From Diadophis punctatus similis (Eukaryota; Chordata; Lepidosauria; Squamata; Dipsadidae): a stretch of 64,000 nucleotides of DNA. Below, piece after piece: positions 32,485 to 44,454 of the stretch. The stretch is taken from contig JALIGW010000016.1 in assembly GCA_023053685.1 (NCBI GenBank), positions 10,167,001 through 10,231,000 on the forward strand. The letters are read 5' to 3'. The notes under the pieces were generated by a model. It worked only from the letters and a program-made list of their open reading frames with translations, had not been told where the DNA came from and ran no database searches. Position numbers and translations under genes: made by a program. Position 1 is the first letter of the stretch, and each line of letters opens with the position of its first letter.

Positions 32485-33240
32485 GTTATGTTTCAAACAC
32501 TTGTAATTATAATTAGGACTACAAGAAATATCTTGATAGCTCAATGGCTCTATTCCTTCCCCCACCCCTCCCTCCTCCCAAAATGAGCAGCTATGTTATA
32601 CTTCTCTAACATCAGCTAGTAAATTCTTTTGGGTTAATAATTCTCATTTTCTTCCGTGTTTATTTTTTATATATTGTTGTTGTCTCTCCTTTGGTAATTT
32701 CAGAGCCAAGCTGTGAATATTTAACACTCTTTAATCACTCCTTACAAATCAGTCATGCCAGGCAGCCTAATTGCTTCTGTCGTATGTTGCTGATCTTGTT
32801 CCAGTTTGTGGCTACACTTCAAGTGTTGCCCAAAACTGCAACCAAGGGGTATACAATTCAGTTAGAGCAAATTTACATAAACTTTGTTCACAATATGGCA
32901 TTGCAGGGTGCTAGGAAACATCTTAAAACATTATGGATGCAGCTTTTAAAGAAAGGGATTGCATTAGCCTACACCGGAAACTGAGCCAAACTACTCAAAA
33001 TATTTTGTGAATTGTTCTATTTGTGCTAAAGAGCTTGCAAGCTTTTGTGATTCTCCTCCCCAACAGCCCTGGAAAAAAAATGTCTATCAAAACAAGTCGA
33101 GCCATTTTTTAAAATTATCCTGACTTGTCCCCAATTGGTCACGTCATGCAACCATTTCTAATTGTGGCATTAGTCACATAGTGTGGTAACAGACTGGATA
33201 GCGGAGAGTCAGTTGGGTTTAGTGGTTGGGAAAGTGTGAG
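32485..33240. other. No recognisable feature
   Basis: The 97-codon frame at 32691-32984 has no recognisable domain, no upstream signal and lies in sequence without other gene-like marks. It is most likely chance. Confidence 0.4.
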
Positions 33241-33246
33241 TTCTAG

Positions 33247-33494
33247 TTTATTTATTGTTTATTTGTGAGATTTATATACCGCCTCACAGTGCAAGCACTC
33301 TCTAAGCGGTTTACACCAGTAAGCAATGTATATTTATATTGTCCCCAACAACCTAGGTCCTCATTTTACCTACCTCGGAAGGATGGAAGGCTGAGTCAAC
33401 CTTGAGCCGGTGAGATTTGAACCGCTGACCTGTAGATTACAGTCAGCTAAAGTGGCCTCCAGTACTGCCTCTAACCACTGCGCCACCTCGGCTC
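33247..33494 (-). mobile_element. tRNA-derived SINE (MIR/L2-like), near full length
   Basis: Minus strand: head GAGCCGAGGTGGCGCAGTGG, B box GGTTCAAATCTCACCGG, core, and 3' end CGGTATATAAATCTCACAAA with a short tail. Little diverged from 20924-21176. Confidence 0.92.
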
Positions 33495-33599
33495 ATGTAA
33501 GTTCCCACCTTAGCCACGGAAATCAGCTGGTGACTTTGGCCCAGTTACACTCTCTTGGTCCATGATTTCAGGCTTGGACAACAAACTGCTAGATTAATT

Positions 33600-34095
33600 T
33601 CTTTTCTTTTTAAAAAAAATTTATTGAACATTTTTTTACATTAAAAACAAACATGGAAATTTATACAATTTCCTTCTTTACAACAGTTTCCTGTAGTTAA
33701 AACCTTTTACATTTTACAATATTTTCTCCTTTCGTTTTTCATTTCTGTTATATACATTTATTTCATACCTCAATTTATATAGATTCCATACATCATATCT
33801 TTATGTACTCTATTTCTACTCTATTTCCTATTTCCCCTTTGTTTATTATTTCTAATACCTTCTATTAACTCCTTTATTCTTTTTCTTAATTTGTTCTCTT
33901 ATTCCTTGTCTCTCTTTTCTAACCACGTATATCACCTTTCAAATACTCTATAATATTCTGCTTCTTCTTTTTCTTGTATTCTTTTGTAAGTTTGTCCATT
34001 TCAGCACACTCTAAGATCTTTTTAATCAAATTCCCTTCTGATGGTATATATTTATTCTTCCATGCTAGGTTAATTTCAATTTCTGTCAGAACCAA
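33600..34095 (-). mobile_element. L1 LINE ORF2 C-terminus and 3' UTR
   Basis: On the minus strand 34000-34090 encodes NLAWKNKYIPSEGNLIKKIL and ECAEMDKLTKEYKKKK, matching the last part of reptile L1 ORF2 (compare the plus-strand copy at 48410-50135). An A-rich 3' untranslated region follows (T-rich as printed), ending near 33608 in a poly-A tract. 5' truncated. Confidence 0.75.
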
Positions 34096-34118
34096 AGGGT
34101 TGATCTGAAAAACCAGAC

Positions 34119-34187
34119 AGCAGGAGGAGGAGGAGGAGGAGGAGGAGGAGGAAGAGGAAGAGGAAGAGCAAGAGTTAGAGGAGGAGG
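34119..34187. repeat. AGG trinucleotide array
   Basis: About ten GGA units, a few GAAGAG interruptions, and four more. Simple repeat. Confidence 0.9.
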
Positions 34188-34488
34188 AGGATTGTCATAA
34201 TCTACATGGATGAGGAAAGAACAAAGCAACAGTATCAGCAGAGGTGAGCTTGTGTTAGACAGGATCATTGGACAAATATATCCTCTCTTTGAAGCTAGCA
34301 CAAGGAAGTATTTATTCCTTTCTTATTTTTCTAGGATATAAAAAGCTAAATTATCCCACAAGCATCCCTTTTAGTGTCCTTCCGCCCCACTAAAATTGAG
34401 TTAATACCAAACCTAAAACCAGAGGATATTTTTCAGTGCCTTTAACAGTTTTCAGTGACTTTGACTGGTATAAGCTGAGGGCATATAC

Positions 34489-34910
34489 CAGTGATGGCGA
34501 ACCTTTTTTTCCTCAGGTGCCGAAAGCGTGTGCGCACGCGCTATCGCACACACGCGAGTGCCCACACCCATAATTCAATGTCTGGGAAGGGCGAAAATAG
34601 CTTCCCCTGCCCCCCCGAGGCCCTCTGGAGGCCGGAAATGGCCCATTTCCTGACTTCCGGTGGGCCCAGAAGGCCTGTTTTTCGCCCTCCCCAGGCTCCA
34701 GAGGTTTCCCTAGAGCCTGGGGAGAGAGAAAATGCCCTCCCCCGCCCCCTGGAGGCCCTCCGGAAGCTGAAAAGCCCCCCCCAGAGCCTCCGTGTGAGCC
34801 AAAAATCAGCTGGCCAGCGCGCACATGTGCACTGAAGATAAGCTTGCGTGCCAGCAGATATGGCTCTGCGTGCCACCTGTGGCACACGTGCCATAGGTTT
34901 GCCATCACTG
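34489..34910. mobile_element. hAT-like element, 422 bp, sister of 14434-15010
   Basis: Ends CAGTGATGGCGAACCTTTTT and CATAGGTTTGCCATCACTG. GCATATAC on both sides (34481-34488, 34911-34918), perfect. The same block order as 14434-15010 but with one fewer internal GC-rich block. Frames of 114-137 codons here are not genes. Confidence 0.92.
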
Positions 34911-35154
34911 GCATATACCAGTCCAATATCTGATTTTTTTTTCAATATATATAAACGTTGTTATGCTTCAATGGTTAGTTGGCCTAGACATTGGCATTTG
35001 AACATAGATCTTTTTAACATTCATATTTTGTTATGTTTTACTAATCTAGGTGAAATGTTAGTGTATCTTGCTAGCCCATGTATGATATACCATACACTAA
35101 ATAAAATGCCTTTAACATAAATTTACTAATGAAAGAAAATTGTTGCCCTGCTTG

Positions 35155-36045
35155 TATTTGTATTTGTTTATTTGTCAAGCATAAATGATTATAAGCAAAG
35201 TATAAACAGTAAAACATGATTGAATATATATGTAATAGTACAAGCATGAATAAGAGTAAAAGAGGTAAGAATATATGTGTACATTAGGACAGGAACGGTA
35301 GGCACGATTGTGCGCTTATGCACGCCCCTTACCGACCTCTTAGGAATGGGGTGAGGTCAATGGTAGATAATCTGAGGTTGAAGTTTTTGGGGTTTGGGGA
35401 AGAAACTACTGAGTCAGGTAAAGTGTTCCAGGTGTTGACAACTCTGTTGTTGAAGTCGAATTTTTTGCAATCAAGTCTGGAGCGGTTTACATTAATTTTG
35501 TATCTATTGTGAGCTTGTGTATTGTTGCGGTTGAAGCTGAAATAGTCGTTGACAGGTAGGACATTGAGGCAGATAATTTTGTGAGCTACACTTAGGTCAG
35601 ATCGAAGGCGGCGGAGTTCTAAATTTTGAAGTCCCAAAATTTCAAGTCTGGTTTTATAAGGAATTCTGTTGTGAACAGAAGAATGTAATACTCTTCTTGT
35701 GAAGTATCGCTGGACATTCTCGATTGTGTTAATATCTGATATGTAGTGTGGGTTCCAGACAGATGAGCTGTATTCAAGAATAGGTCTAGCAAATGTTTTG
35801 TATGCTCTGGTTAAGAGTACAATGTTACCAGAGAAGAAGCTGCGCAAGATTAGGTTAACCACTCTTAATGCCTTCTTTGCTATGTAGTTGAAGTGGGCTC
35901 TGGCATTCAGATCATTAGAGATGAGTACTCCGAGGTCCTTTACTGAGTGAGGATCATCATCAAGGTCATGATCATCAAGTTTGTATTTAGTGTTTTGATT
36001 ATTTTTGCCAATGTGTAATGCTTCCTCTTCTCTACATCATGTAAT
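35155..36045 (-). pseudogene. CR1/L2-group LINE reverse transcriptase C-terminal remnant
   Basis: The minus strand encodes, from 36045 down, DDDPHSVKDLGVLISNDLNA and HFNYIAKKALRVVNLILRSF, then YKTFARPILEYSSSVWNPHY, NVQRYFTRRVLHS and FNNRVVNTWNTLPDSVVSS...LTPFLRGR. These are the thumb and C-terminal parts of a CR1/L2-group reverse transcriptase: the KDLGV.[IL]s..L block and the ..R.[IL]EY.S.VW.P block. The catalytic YADD region is not present. The last 177 codons are open, but the N-terminal part is lost and frame breaks occur. The 3' untranslated segment ends near 35160 with a TTATTTG-type tail. Confidence 0.85.
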
Positions 36046-36186
36046 TTTTTTGATGAGGAGTTTCTGTATGGATGTTCACATCCAGACCTGGCTTGGTGAT
36101 CCATGTACAAAGTCATGTTTCCCTCTCTAGAAGTAGACACATTTATTTATATCCCACCCTTTCTTTAAGAACTCAAGACAGTGGAC

Positions 36187-36365
36187 AAGTAGTGGATTCT
36201 AAATCCCGTCGCTACCGGTTTGCTCGTGCACGCATGCACGCTCTCATGCGCATGCGCGCCACTTCTGTGCATGCGCAGAAGCGTCCCGGGTGGGTGGGCG
36301 GAGCCTCCCGCCACCACCGCTACCGGTTCACAGAACCGGGCCAAACCGGGAGCAACCCACCGTTG
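36187..36365. mobile_element. hAT-like element of the CCGGTT group, 179 bp
   Basis: The left start AAGTAGTGGATTC and right end GGAGCAACCCACCGTTG correspond to CAGNGGTGGATTC / AACCCACC. Flanks are CAGTGGAC (36179-36186) and CAGTAGAC (36366-36373), one mismatch. Internal GCGCATGC inverted pair, as in 15439-15699. Confidence 0.65.
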
Positions 36366-36427
36366 CAGTAGACATAATACTGTCTCCACTTTTTCCATGA
36401 AATAGGAACTTTGTGACACAGGCTAAC

Positions 36428-36537
36428 CCAATGTTTCTCAACTCAGCAACTGTAAGATGCCTGGGTTCAACTTCCAGAATTCCATTGACTAGGAAATTCT
36501 GGAAGTTGAAGTCCAAAGTTGCTGAGGTTGAGAAATA
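36428..36537. mobile_element. Decayed palindromic hAT-like MITE
   Basis: CCAATGTTTCTCAACTCAGC...AACTTCCAGAATTCC faces GAAATTCTGGAAGTTGAAG...GCTGAGGTTGAGAAATAC. Same architecture as 30900-31035, many mismatches. Confidence 0.75.
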
Positions 36538-36721
36538 CGGGACTAGACTACTCCAAAGTGATTTTCTACACTTCTATGATACTTGTTAGCATTTTGTCGT
36601 CTTGACTGAGCGATGTTTTTCTTTTATTTTGAGCATGTCTTGAAGTTTTAATTTCTCCTTTTTTGGAACCTCCACTTACTGTATCTTGAATCCCCCTTTT
36701 CATTAACCTCTCCTACCATTG

Positions 36722-36945
36722 TGTGTGTGTGTGTACATTTGTGTGTGCTTTTGAGTCATTGTTAATTCCTGGAAACTAGCTGGAGTAGTCCCTCCAATTT
36801 TCTTGGAGAGATTTCAAAAGTGGGTTGCCATTGCCTTCTTCCTAGGGCTGAAAGAGTGACTGACTTTGTACCTAAGGTGAAACTAGAACTCACAATCTCC
36901 TGGTTTCTAGCCCACTTCCTTAACCACTACACCAAAGTGACTCTC
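36722..36945 (-). mobile_element. tRNA-derived SINE with BovB-like 3' end (Sauria-type)
   Basis: The minus strand starts GGAGAGTCACTTTGGTGTAG, has the B-box-like GAGTTCTAGTTTCACC, and continues with GGCAATGGCAACCCACTTTT...ATGACTCAAAAGCACAC. The GGCAACCCACT block resembles the BovB LINE 3' end, the known feature of Sauria SINEs. A short GT repeat follows at 36721-36735. Confidence 0.65.
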
Positions 36946-37347
36946 CACCTACCATGGGAATCCCTACTAATCTTTGCTATGCGTGTATTTCTTTTTGCAT
37001 TTTCAAAGTGGAAGATACATATTCTATGGCGCTCAGTTTTATTTGTACCTCAAAATCAAAATGTCAATATTAAATAGTGTTCCCCTACCAATGTTCTATC
37101 TAATTCCAGTTTTTGTTTTCATACTGTTTTCAGTCTTCCTTTAACCAATGAAAAAGAGAGCTTTCGACAAGAGAACTGAAAAATTTCCTGGAAGGCCTAC
37201 GATTTAACAGGAATTTGTTTGGAATAACTGACATTTACCACCATCACCCCCATTCTCACTCATGTGTCTCTGAAAGACTGCAGTTTGATTTTAGAAAGAA
37301 TATTCTGTGTCTTCTTATTGGGGCTGGTGATTGTAGAAACCTTCAAC

Positions 37348-37655
37348 CAGGGGTGAAATCCAGCAGGTTCTGACAGGTTCTGGAGAACCGGTAGCGGAGA
37401 TTTTGAGTAGTCCGGAGAACTGGTAGCCGAAATTTTGAGTAGTTCGGAGAACCAGTAAATACCACCTCTGGCTGGCCACAGAGTGGAGTGGGAATGGAGA
37501 TTTTGCAATATTCTTCACCCAGAAGTAGGGAGGGAATGGAGATTTTGCAGTATCCTTCCCCTGCCATGCCCACCAAGCCATGCCCACCAAGCCACACCAT
37601 GCCCACCAAGCCATGCCCACAGAACCGGTAGTAAAAAAATTGGATTTCACCACTG
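37348..37655. mobile_element. hAT-like element of the CAGGGGTGAAATCC group, 308 bp
   Basis: Ends CAGGGGTGAAATCCAGCAGG and TTGGATTTCACCACTG. CCTTCAAC on each side (37340-37347, 37656-37663), perfect. The interior has GGAGAACCGGTAGCGGA repeats and four GCCATGCCCACCAA units. Sister of 50450-50651. Confidence 0.92.
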
Positions 37656-37663
37656 CCTTCAAC

Positions 37664-38095
37664 CATATACTTTTTTCAATTCTTCCATTTTTTAAAATCA
37701 ATTTTTCTATTTATGTTATTTATTTCACTTATTTTATTCATTCTTCCAATTATTTTAAGCTATATGCTTACATATCCTTAAAATAAGCTACCGTATATCC
37801 ATAATAGTTTCTCTGAATTTATCAGCGTGTATGGATAGGTTTAACATATGCACACTCCCTTTCTCTTGTTTCTCCCTTTTGAAGAAATTGCATTATCTAA
37901 ATGCTGTTTTTCAATGGTGGGAGTTAATCTATTAAGTTTTATTGATACCTATTAATCTGATGAATGAGAATCTTCTTTAAGCATAGAGAATTTAAAAAAA
38001 AAATCCCAGATGGAGTCAGGTATTTTTGAAGTTACTTGAGAAGAGGACACAATATGTCTCCATACTGTCTAGATGTAATGGCAATTTAAGGACTG
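37664..38095. other. No recognisable feature
   Basis: AT-rich, no supported gene or repeat. Confidence 0.35.
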
Positions 38096-38097
38096 AA

Positions 38098-38218
38098 TTT
38101 ATTTTATATATTATATATGTATATTTTATATATTTTATTTATTATATATGTATATTTTATTTATTATTTATGTATATTTTATTTATTATATATGTATATT
38201 TTATATATTATATATGTA
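38098..38218. repeat. Imperfect AT minisatellite (TTTATTATATATGTATATTT)
   Basis: About five units of roughly 23-24 bp containing ATATATGTATATTTTA, flanked by TTTA repeats. Confidence 0.8.
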
Positions 38219-38314
38219 GCCATTATATAGATCTTTTTGAGAAATTTATTCATTTTTGCTACATTTAATTTATAATTATCATGATATTTAGGTTTTCTTT
38301 TTTCGCCATATAAT

Positions 38315-38507
38315 CAGAGGTGGGTTCCTACCGGTTCTAACTGGTTCTTTAGAACTCGGCGATGACATCACAGAGCCGGTTCTGTTGGGTTCTCCATGGG
38401 CGTCACTATCTTGGATTTTGCTTCTGCACATGCGCAGAAGCTATTTTTTTATTGCTGTGGATGCGCACACATGTACTGGCAGCAAAAGGATCCAGAACCC
38501 ACCTCTG
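38315..38507. mobile_element. hAT-like element of the GGTGGGTTCC group, 193 bp
   Basis: Ends CAGAGGTGGGTTCCTACCGG and CCAGAACCCACCTCTG. Flanks CATATAAT (38307-38314) and CATATACC (38508-38515), 6 of 8 match. Interior ATGACATCACAGAGCCGG is shared with 63607 onward. Confidence 0.82.
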
Positions 38508-38515
38508 CATATACC

Positions 38516-39325
38516 GGTAATTACTTTTGGGGGGTATTTTTTTATATTTAACTTTAACAAATTAAAAAATGGTCCTGAGTTAAGTCATTTAAAAGGACCC
38601 ATAAGGATAGCACTACAATTTGCAAGAAATATTAATGTTCATATAAATTCATGTAGATATATCGATTTATATCAGTAGATTTTGTTATTTTTACATTTCT
38701 TCCAATTTGTGCAAACTATTCGCAGGAAAACCATCTCTATCCCAAATAATGTGACTAAAGCAAATGAACAAAAATCCTTTAAAACCTAATTAGTATTCTT
38801 TATAGTAAGCATTTGCTTAGAAATGCAAAACAAATTTTATAAAGGCAATAACATTTCAATAAAAAAAAGAATTCCTTAAGCATCATGGCAATAACCGCAT
38901 AGAAACGGTATTAATTCCTTCCCTTGCCCCCTAAACAGAATCATGATATTACTACAATGTTTTGTTGTACATATTTTTAAGGCAATGACATTCTTAATGT
39001 GCTAAAATGGCACCGCTGAAGATAATATTTTATAAAACATTCTTAAGTGAATCGTATTGAATTCCTATACTGGATTTAGTTATAAATTAAATCCTGTGGC
39101 ATCTATACCTATGGATTAAAACAAACATTGTAATTGGGAACTGATCATCAATGAACCATGTGGCATGTTTAGGTATTTGTAGAGCTATGAATTCTAGCTC
39201 CATCTTTGATGGTAAGTTGAAAGAAGAATGTGAAGTAAAAGGATGAGGGCCAATCACATCCAGAGCCAGCACCAACTAGACAACAAGTTTTAATCTGAAC
39301 TTTAGGAAGAAGAATATTGTGATGT
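38516..39325. other. No recognisable feature
   Basis: AT-rich, no supported gene or repeat. Confidence 0.4.
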
Positions 39326-39327
39326 AT

Positions 39328-39432
39328 TTTAGATTAGATAACCATTTGTCTGAAATTATATAGGATTTCCTGCTTGAGCAGGGGGTTGGACTAGAAGACC
39401 TTCAGGGTCCCTTCTAACTCTGTTATTCTGTG
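39328..39432 (+). mobile_element. CR1 LINE 3' end, short
   Basis: AGATTAGATAACCATTTGTCTG, then GGGGGTTGGACTAGAAGACC and TTCTAACTCTGTTATTCTG. About the last 100 bp of CR1. Confidence 0.85.
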
Positions 39433-40044
39433 ATACTGTTTGAGAGGAGGTCCCAACAGCTCCTTATAATCCTTTCCAAAACTGTAATTCTGAATTCTAA
39501 AATTTACAGGGATAATAGTTATAGCAAAATTTCTTAAATCGAGGATTTGCATATTGGAACACTTGGAATATGTTGGATTTCAACTTCCACCAGTTACAAT
39601 CAACATGATGACAATGCATTATTGGAGACATAGTTTAGAACAACAAAAAATATCTAACCAAAAGCAACTGGTAGCTAGTAAAATTAGATTTTGGTGATAT
39701 ATTTTAGTGGAAACAGGATGGCCTAAAGTATAAAAAAATGATGATACAGATGATTACATTTATCTTCCACTCCCACTAGTGAAAAGGGGGTAATGTGAAA
39801 TGTATGTGACAAGAAATAAAATAATCTAGACTTAAGTATTTATAGAGATGAGGCAGGATGATATCTTTCTTTTCTGTATGAAATTGTAGGACATCAGTTT
39901 CCTGGGAAATAAAAATGTTTTGGAGAATGATGCATACCTCATGTGCATGCGTAAGAAATGCCACTAAACTCACCTTTGTTTTTAATTCTGAATCAGTGCT
40001 TGAAAACATACATAATAGTACTGGAAATACTATCTAAAAAGATA

Positions 40045-40068
40045 GATAAATAGATGGATGGATGGATG

Positions 40069-40167
<99 letters not shown>

Positions 40168-40215
40168 GATAGATAGATGATAGATGATAGCTAGCGAGTG
40201 AGTGAGTGAGTGAGT

Positions 40216-40284
<69 letters not shown>

Positions 40285-40354
40285 GCTAGATAGCTAGAGA
40301 TAGCTAGATGATAGCTAGATAGCTAGATGGGAGGGAGGGAGGGAGGGAGGGAGG

Positions 40355-40441
<87 letters not shown>
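40045..40441. repeat. GATA / GATG / GAGT / GA / GGGA compound microsatellite
   Basis: About 24 GATA units (40072-40168), short GATAGATGATA variants, six GAGT units, two long (GA)n runs, GATAGCTA units and GGGA units. GATA tetramers of this sort are the core of the Bkm-type satellite long known from snakes. One array does not identify a sex chromosome. Confidence 0.95.
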
Positions 40442-40443
<2 letters not shown>

Positions 40444-40444
40444 A

Positions 40445-41380
40445 GATATTTTTTCTCTCACTAAATTTTAGAACTTGAAAATCATTCAGTGAAGCTAACT
40501 GGGAAAGACCAAAGAAAGGACTTTTCCAACAGTGCATAAGGAATCTGTGTAATTCATTAGCATGAAGAATACACTAATTTGGCTGGCTTTAAAGGAGGAG
40601 TGAGTAAACTCATACAGGAGAAATCTGTCAAAGGCCATGAATCTTGTGATTCTCTGTTACCACTAAATTGGCAGCAACATACCTCCAAATACCGATTGTG
40701 AAGCAAGAACCATGAAAGAAAGGAATATCTTCACCTTGTGCTAGCAAGCACCCAAGAGGCAGTAGTTGGGATTCTCCAAGAAACAAAAAATGCTGGACTG
40801 AGATGAGGCCCGGGCTATGCTTATGTTCTTAACAGCCATAGAAATGATCAACTGTCTTCTCTGAAATGGGTTTCTTTAATGTGAGTCCTTATTTGTATGT
40901 GTTAGTCTTGCACCACAAAGCTGTCATAGCTATGGTTACCAAGCCAGAGTGATTGTAGGTTAAAATGACAATGAAAACTGGGTCAGATGCTCCATCTGTT
41001 GGCACTCAGCTGCCCTCCCAATGGACTTTCCTTAATCAGAATGTTATTGCTGTTCATTCTAAAATAGGTCTCTTTTTGAAGGGCTTCCCAGTTTTTCTCA
41101 AGAGACCGAGAGTCATGTTGACATTCCAGTTTTGTACATACATGCATACCCACACATCTTGCCATTCATGTAATTAAAAAGCTTACATTTTTCTTAGAAA
41201 ACTATTTCACAGTGACAGGAATCATTGGAAGGGAACAACCAAGACTGAAGGCATGATGAAGCATTGAACCCAATTTCCCAAGTGAATGGCGAACAAGAAA
41301 TGGCTGTGGAACTGGGACTGAAATCAGTTTTCAGCAGCTGGCCATTCATCAGTTTGGAGTAGTCAACCTGAAGCTTTAGT
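40445..41380. other. Mostly unrecognised; a CR1-like tail remnant near 40790
   Basis: ATGCTGGACTGAGATGAGGCC...TTATGTTCTTAAC around 40790-40833 recalls a common reptile CR1/L3-type ending. The rest shows nothing. Confidence 0.35.
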
Positions 41381-41381
41381 G

Positions 41382-42306
41382 CAGTGGTTCTTAACCTGCG
41401 GTGCATGCACCCCTGAGGGTGCGAGAGAGCATTTCCAGGGGTGCGAGAGAAATTTCAAAAATTAAAAAAAAAATGAACGAGGCGACCATGTTTTTATGGT
41501 ATATAGTAATATAATATTATAATAAAATAAAATAAAATAAAATAAAATAAAATAAAATAAAATAAAATAAAATAAAATAAAATAAAATAAAAAATTAAAT
41601 TAAATTAAATTAAATTAAATTAAATTAAATTAAATTAAATTAAATTAAATTAAATTAAATTAAATTAAATTAAATTAAATTAATATAATATAATATAATA
41701 TAATATAATATAATATAATATAATATAATATAATATAATAATATATAATAATATATAATAATATATAATAATATAATATAATATAATATAATATAATATA
41801 ATATAATATAATATAATATAATATAATATAATATAATATAATATAATATAATATAATATAATATAATATAATATAATATAATATATAAAATAAAATAAAA
41901 TAAAATAAAATAAAATAATACAATACAATACAATACAATACAATACAATACAATACAATACAATACAATACAATACAATACAATACAATACAATACAATA
42001 CAATACTATACTATACTATACTATACTATACTATACTATAATAATCATATTATATTATATTATATTATATTATATTATATTATATTATATTATATTATAT
42101 TATATTATATTATATTATATTATATTATATTATATTATATTATATTATATTATATTATATTATATTATATTATATTATATTATATTATATTATATTATAT
42201 TATATTATATTATATTATATTATATTATATTATATTATATTATTATTACTATATACCATAAAAACACGGTCGCCTCGTTCGTTTTTTTTTTTAATTTTTG
42301 AAATAT
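41382..42306. repeat. hAT-like left end plus 0.73 kb AT-pentamer array between inverted arms
   Basis: CAGTGGTTCTTAACCTGCGG at 41382 begins a hAT-like element, preceded by CTTTAGTG, but no right end is found. Inverted arms (about 41455-41512 and 42243-42306: AACGAGGCGACC...TTTTTATGGTATATAGTAAT and complement) enclose consecutive pentamer blocks: AAAAT, AAATT, AATAT, AAAAT, AATAC, ACTAT and ATATT. Reading frames of repeated YCIVL/YYIIL come from these pentamers. Confidence 0.85.
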
Positions 42307-42349
42307 TTTCTAAGGTTACAGTTCTAGTCCAGACATAGGTTTATTTTAT

Positions 42350-42480
42350 CTGGCTGTCCCAGAGGTGTTTTTTCAAAAAGCAACTGGACTTTCTGGTTTT
42401 TGTTTGAAGACATTTCACTTCTCATCCAAGGTGTTTCTTCAGCTCTGACCTTTTATCTGGCCATTTTCTTAGTAGCCAGT
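42350..42480 (-). mobile_element. Dispersed retroelement 3' repeat (GCAACTGGACTTTCTGG)
   Basis: TTTTTCAAAAAGCAACTGGA followed by CATTTCACTTCTCATCCAAG and GTTTCTTCAGCTCTGACC, the inverse of the block at 47178-47300. No coding sequence remains. Confidence 0.55.
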
Positions 42481-42484
42481 CTAT

Positions 42485-43170
42485 TCCTCAGGGTCACTAC
42501 TTCTGTCCATTACACACGGGCAGCAAAAGGGCACCACCATACTATCATCACCTGATTCCAGGGTCAAATTGCTTTTACCATTAGGATATTTTTCTCTTTA
42601 AATCTACTTCAATTTGTTTTTCTATGAGTATTATTCCATATCTTACATTATCAGGCATTGAAGAGCATTGTGGCCATATTTTCTGACATCCATAAGGTAT
42701 TAAGAACTGCAATCGTATTCTTTCTTATGTCTTTCTCAAACACAAAGGTATATAAAGAGTCTACTGGAGTTGGGCAGCCAATAAATTAAAATAAATAAAT
42801 AGAAATAAATATCTAAGTTCTTCCATTTTACTTTATGGGACTAAATTTTCAGCTTTCTATCTTCCTTCATCTTCCCTGAACCAACCTCCCCCTTTGTTTT
42901 GCTCATTAAGCATCATACCTGGAAGAGAACAGAGTACTTGAGAGAAATACTTGACTAAAACAGAATAACGTGCATGTATTACTTCTTGCATTGTAAACTA
43001 TGTCTGTTTAGATGTACCATAAAATCTTTTTGTTTGTTCTGTTACATTTTGTTTTAGTTAACAAATCTCAATGTTGACTCATATACAATGTATAATCCTC
43101 CTGCCATTCCAAGTTCCTTTTCACAAGTACAAACCAGATTTTCTCCACCTTGAATTTTAAAATGTGATTT
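42485..43170. other. No recognisable feature
   Basis: AT-rich, no supported gene or repeat. Confidence 0.35.
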
Positions 43171-43174
43171 CTGC

Positions 43175-43388
<214 letters not shown>

Positions 43389-43827
43389 GTTTGTATTTCT
43401 CTCCATTAATTTTATCCTGTGATTTTCAATAGACTCTGCCATCTTTCTCTTTAAAAAAATAATAATTCTCTAAAGCCTTTAGGTTCCTAGGCCAGGTGCA
43501 ACCCAAAAAAAGCTTTCATGCATTTTTCTTTCTAGGTAAGAGTTTATTTAAAAAATGCAAGTTAATCTCATTAATAGGCCTAACACTGTTACACAGACAA
43601 ACAAAGACTTCATCACAAATTAAAAACTAGAAAATCCCAGCCTAGCTCAGGTGTGAACAAGGCATCTCTATACATTTTGCATCATTAGTCCACTCACCAT
43701 GGTCCTAGCCTTCCCTGAAAATGACAAGGAGAACCCCTGCTATTTGAATATTGCCCACCTCTGTTTTAAATATAACTGTGAGGTCCTTTGGATCTGAAGA
43801 TGGAAGTGCATCAGAGACATTCACATA

Positions 43828-44446
43828 CTGTGTTTCCCCCAAAATAGGTCCTATCCCGAAAATAAGCCCTAGTCTGATTTTTAAGTGTGCGCCTAATACA
43901 AGCCCTACCCAAAAAATAAGCCCTAGTGAAGGGGTGGGCATGGCCAGCACAGGAGGCGGCGATCGAGTCCCAGTGCAGGCTGATGGGGCCCGGCAGCAGC
44001 TATAGCCTACGCAGCGCAGGTGAGTTGATTCCCTGTCCAAGCAGCTTATGGAGGCAGAGGCGCTGTGTGAAGATAATTCTCCCATGGCCGGCCGCCTGCT
44101 ATAGCCCACCAGCTCTCAGCTTTCCCGCGGTCCATGCGGTGCATCCAGATCACCTGCCTGCCTCCTGCGCCTCTGCCTCCATAAGCTGCTTGGATAGGGA
44201 ATCAACTCACCTGCACTGCGTGGGCTGCACAACCCCAGAGTGCGCCAACGAAAGGACCGGCGGACTGCAGCTGCCAGATACCATTGGTCCCTGCATGCTT
44301 GCTGCCTGTTGTGTGCACGCCAGGAGGTGGGGCACCCAGCTGACCTGATCATCCTGAAACCATGTTTCCCTGAAAATAAGCCCTAGTGCTTATTTTGGAG
44401 CCCCCCCCAAAATATAAGACCTGGTCTTATTTTTGGGGAAACACAG
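43828..44446. mobile_element. TA-flanked TIR element, 619 bp
   Basis: Ends CTGTGTTTCCCCCAAAATAG and GGTCTTATTTTTGGGGAAAC...ACAG are inverted, with TA on each side (43826-43827, 44447-44448). Subterminal AAAATAAGCCCTAG repeats occur on both sides. The interior has a ~50-bp inverted repeat (44014-44063 against 44168-44219). TA duplication fits Tc1/mariner-like elements; no transposase. Frames of 134-140 codons are not genes. Confidence 0.75.
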
Positions 44447-44454
44447 TACTATAT

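Noticed and set aside
32691..32984. 97-codon frame with several aromatic residues
   Set aside because: No recognisable domain, no splice or promoter context, no second supporting exon.
41670..42003. Three 107-codon frames of YCIVL/YYIIL
   Set aside because: Pentamer array read in three frames; no start context or conservation.
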